Shown: one piece after another, positions 60,641-64,000 of the stretch
How positions within the stretch are numbered: the stretch's first letter is position 1
Layout of the letters: each line of letters begins with the position of its first letter
Source: Lumbricus rubellus
Lineage: Eukaryota > Annelida > Clitellata > Crassiclitellata > Lumbricidae
Assembly (NCBI GenBank): GCA_945859605.1
Contig: OX243825.1
Coordinates: 24,295,227 to 24,359,226 of the forward strand
DNA: 64,000 nucleotides
Reading direction: 5' to 3'
Position numbers and translations under genes: made by a program
Notes under the pieces: generated by a model
What the model was told of the DNA's origin: nothing
The model's database searches: none
The model's input: only the letters and a program-made list of their open reading frames with translations

Positions 60641-63600
60641 TTAATCACATTTCTGGAATGTTGTTTCTCTTTCATATGGAAATACTTCTTCCTTTAAATT
60701 TTCCCAGATACCTTTGTCATAAATATTTTTTAGAAGCTTTGAACCAGATTTCTGGATTGCATGTCGTTTGTATCGTTCGTTCGTGGTCTCGTTGCGAATT
60801 GCAAAGCAGAGATGATAGACCGTAAAATATCCAACGACGAAAGACAAACCGATAAGACTCAATTCAATGAGCATCAGACGAGGAAACTTTGTGCACAGAA
60901 TCTGAAAATATCAGTTTACAACAACTGAAGAAAATAAAAGAGGAAAACTTTTAATCCACACACCTAAATCATCACTCAACTAAAAAATATATATGCTTGA
61001 TATTAATTATTTTTCATTGAGGCAAATAAAATCTGAACACTGACAAATCAGAGCAAGTAACAGGGTATTGTAACAGGGTATTAACCAAAAAGAAAGAATT
61101 CTAAATTGTGCTGAACTAGAAGCTGTTAACTCAATTATGACGGTTTCTTCTTCCTGTGTAGCTTTTAAGGTTTTATTTTTTTATTAGCAAGGACCTGTAC
61201 ATTATCATATATATTTTTCTTTGACATCAGTAATCTAATATCTACGACAAAAGGCATGTGAAAACTATTTCAGTTTTGTTTTGTAAACTGCATTGTGATC
61301 CTAAGAACAATGAAAATCACACATGAACATTCTAAATTATGTCAACTAATTATTCCGTAAAAGATACAGACTTCTTTGGTTGTATTACCTTTGTCAGAGC
61401 AATGAAAGTCATTGGCTGGTTCTGACCATCACTTGAAATGTATGAAGTGTTCCAAAAATTGAAGACCTGTATGATTGCCCTGAAGACTTTCAGTGTGGCC
61501 AGTGACCCATGGACGCACATGATTGTAAGGCTGAGCAGAAGGAGGAGGAAGTAGCGATGGTTAAGTCCTCCAACACAGTTACGAATCCAGATGCAGTAGT
61601 GATCGAACTTAAAGACACAGCGATTGTAAACACCTGCAGTTAAACAGTTGCATACAGCTAATAAACCACTACGTTGACTTAAACTGGTTGCCAACAGCTG
61701 TTATGGTAATGTATAGAGTACATAAATATCCAGTAAAACTACGACAATGACTACTAATACAGCAAACTCAACTTATTGCCAACCATCTTTTGCATCAATC
61801 TGCATCTTGTCAGGACACAGCATTTAGTGGCCCATCTCCATAAAGACAATACTGAACATTACCTTTTGTTTGATAAGCTCAAGGGTTCATTTTAAAAAAA
61901 TTGGTGTATAATGTAAATTGACAAAGGTAGGAATGAGTCAGGACAAAAGACAAGTCTCCAAAAGACTTAAAAGGAACTTTGAAGCATAACCATTACAAAT
62001 TCCTGATGCCAAGAACCTAGAGTTTACAAACTGCCAATTTTCCATCATGAGAGGAACTAAACATATGATTCACTGGCAAATATCCAACACTACCTTTTAG
62101 ACAACACTTAATGCAATAAATTTAAAATAATTTTCTCGCTAAGCAAGATTCTATGTCAGCTGCAGAACTCACTGCAGTGTTTTGACCGAGCTGTCTTCAC
62201 AAGATGACAAGTAGGGCACTTGGCATTTATCTGATACATCTGACCATCATATTGGTAAGCAGCAAGGTAGCCATCAACATTTTCTCTCGTAATTACACCT
62301 GGATCGCTGTAACAGCAAATGACAAAGAGGGTGAAGTTGATGCCGAGGATAAGGAACGGCCAGAAGAGGTGATTGGTCTCTGGGTCGACATGTGTCGCAA
62401 GCGCAAGGCCGTCGTTGATGATGCATACATGTATTGTCACAACCAGGAAGAGGTAGAGAATCTGGAAGAATGAATTCCTGCCAAAATAAAAAAATTAAAC
62501 ATAATTAAGGAAAACAATGTATATGCAGTAAATATAACATTTTTCATATCTGGGTAAAGTGCAGCATTTGTTCCATCTGACAGTCCTTTCAAACGCATGA
62601 CAGTTCTTTTCAAACTTTCTGATACCGTGTATCTGGTAATCATTTCACCAATGTTACCATGGACCAGTACTTTAAACATTTGGTCTCTGTTCACCATAGC
62701 CAGGCTCCAAAGCACCTTCATGATCTCCTCCGTAAACCGACCTCTGCCCTTTTTTCCACGTCTCTTCGCTCTTTTGTACCTGGGCCATGACGGCCGCTGC
62801 TCAACACCGCACCTTTGCAACTGTGCGTCCTTCTTTGTAAAATTACCTTCCCCACAAATTCTGGCAGAGATTTTGACTGGTTGTTTATCCACTTCGGTTT
62901 GCTACTTCAATACTTTTATTTTTCAATCAGAGTGCTTGCACCAGGATGCCTCTGAATAGTCCTTACAACTCAAAACTGTGCTCTTTTTGCCATGCTAGAG
63001 TCAGGAGTGCCTCTGAGTAGTCCTTTTGAAAAGGCACTAGAAATTCTTGAATGAACTAATATGAGAGTATTATAATACAGTAGGAATTTATTGCTGTTTG
63101 CCCATGCCAAAGATCAAATAAACTTTATTTCCAACTTGTTTCAACTTGAATAAAAGATGCAGAAAGTTTAGCAAAAGTGCATGCCAAATGTTAGAAAACT
63201 TGTGCAAAATTCCAGCAACTGACCGTGTGAAAAATAGATATTCGTAGACATATTTCACGAATTGAGGAATAAAGTTAGGCAGGAAATAACTCCCAAAAGT
63301 CACCACCTGGAATGAAAACATCATTTGAAGTGTTTGCAAGTCAGTCACTGTTTTGGAGGCCAATCAGCTTTTTTGTTACTGATTGGTATAGTATAACTCA
63401 TTTCCTTTCTCTTACGAATTTTACATGGCAAGCTGGTCACTATATTGTTAATTTTTCGCATGGACAAGACCTTTTAACTCTCTGGAGATCAGTCGTTAAC
63501 TACTACGGTACTACTATAGTGCACAATCTGGGACTATTATTCAGCAAATTAGTCCACGGTTCATATTGTGTTCATCGCCAACAAAAGCGTCGAACGAACG

Positions 63601-63921
63601 ATGTAATATAATGTCACGCCTAGGATTTTTTAATTATCACACCAAGCTAAATTAATAGCCCTGTGACCCAATAATATGCTTCATGTCATTGATATTATTA
63701 CACATTGTCCATAACATTAAGACTTCGTTGTAAATAGTGTGCAAAGCACGTGTTTAATTTTCATGAGGAGTGGGTGGTGTGGGTGATATGCATCTCACCT
63801 GTTTTATTCCAACAGAGACGAAACTAAACGCAGATATGCTGCGTGAACCCAGTAAATACCAAAATATTATACCGGACCAAAATACGAGATTGACTACAAT
63901 GCCGATCGCGAGGATATTCAT
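60641..63921 (-). CDS. ZDHHC4: DHHC-family palmitoyltransferase, ZDHHC4-like (five exons)
   Basis: Assembled by me: exons 63921-63799, 63306-63224, 62477-62173, 61633-61389 and 60901-60641, frame kept across all junctions, 338 residues (human ZDHHC4 is about 344). Exon 1 gives an N-terminal membrane helix ([15 protein letters not shown]). Exons 2-3 give [19 protein letters not shown] and a second/third helix, then [10 protein letters not shown]. The Cys-rich domain reads [16 protein letters not shown], then [19 protein letters not shown]. Exon 5 has the conserved Asn-Glu-Thr-Thr-Asn (TTxE-like) motif in [11 protein letters not shown]. It should S-palmitoylate proteins at ER/Golgi membranes. 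The catalytic motif is DHYC instead of DHHC, and a usual Cys (S-x-C-N-R-C) is Tyr. Confidence 0.85.
62540..62892 (-). repeat. LINE-like fragment in ZDHHC4 intron 2
   Basis: A minus-strand frame reads [19 protein letters not shown], a phrase typical of the start of LINE ORF2 in aquatic invertebrates. It continues as [20 protein letters not shown] without a recognisable family. The frame runs through the splice acceptor of exon 3, so it is not an extension of the enzyme. Confidence 0.4.
62925..63060 (+). mobile_element. LINE tail fragments
   Basis: Two copies of a phrase ending GGAGTGCCTCTGAGTAGTCC or near it, plus CTCAAAACTGTGCTCTTTTT and CTTGAATGAA, as in the LINE ends at 55.7 and 19.3 kb. 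Located in intron 2 of ZDHHC4. Confidence 0.5.
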
Positions 63922-64000
63922 TGTCTCGATTTAATTTGTAACTTGTTCAAAACTTCCAGTCCGCTGTTTGGATCGCACCAGTTCAAACTGGAAAATCATT

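Noticed and set aside
62437..62892. 151-codon minus-strand frame as an extra ZDHHC4 exon
   Set aside because: It runs through the exon 3 acceptor, contains LINE-like wording, and direct joining of exons 2 and 3 already gives the ZDHHC4-like sequence in frame.

Overview
The window joins two kinds of DNA. Positions 1 to about 13,870 are a compact, GC-rich, densely coding block that I read as an endogenous Polinton/Maverick (adintovirus-like) element. The rest, to 64,000, is AT-rich, repeat-laden metazoan host DNA with intron-containing genes. The many SINEs, LINE fragments and MITEs, the recurrent TAGGCCTA words and a ZDHHC4-type gene suggest a marine invertebrate, possibly a deuterostome. I cannot name the species.

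Viral block. The window opens inside the element, so its left end is missing. Read along the minus strand, the virion module is: packaging ATPase (7308-6625), a conserved Polinton protein of unknown role (6595-5546), a penton-like minor capsid protein split by a frameshift (5540-4738), a pVI-like basic/amphipathic protein (4736-4197), the double-jelly-roll major capsid protein (4149-2827), a pX-like hydrophobic protein (2766-2242) followed by an adenain-like protease in the -1 frame (2245-1871), a fibre with phage-type repeats (1818-565) and an unknown protein cut by the window edge (536-1). A plus-strand group starts 37 bp from the ATPase start: zinc-ribbon/phospholipase A2 protein, a small unknown protein and a retrovirus-type integrase. 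The minus-strand replication group is protein-primed PolB (12754-9248), a SAP/Rho-N-like protein, a Cys-rich protein and a possible small proline-rich ORF. Together these cover replication, integration, packaging, capsid building, maturation and membrane penetration.

The strongest new observations are in this block. An A-AAA-AAC slippery heptamer abuts the pX stop codon and leads exactly into the protease frame. The pVI-like and PLA2 proteins share an almost identical C-terminal tail. GSG motifs resembling adenain cleavage sites recur in the virion proteins. PolB carries an in-frame 72-bp tandem duplication. The penton frameshift suggests at least one gene is broken.

Host block. From 13.9 to 24 kb lie transposon remnants: several foldback/TIR elements, a decayed Tc1/mariner-like copy with a LINE fragment nested in it, and other LINE pieces. 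Two divergently arranged genes for small single-pass immunoglobulin-domain membrane proteins follow (minus strand 35,477-24,595; plus strand 37,473-51,357). I assembled both from open frames and splice sites; nearly all their introns are phase 1. Their introns hold SINEs, LINEs, a hAT MITE with perfect 8-bp TSDs, a MULE/FLYWCH remnant, minisatellites and MITEs. From 51.4 to 60.6 kb I see LINE and SINE pieces and otherwise little. A complete five-exon palmitoyltransferase gene (ZDHHC4-like, minus strand, 63,921-60,641) closes the window. Its catalytic motif reads DHYC rather than DHHC.
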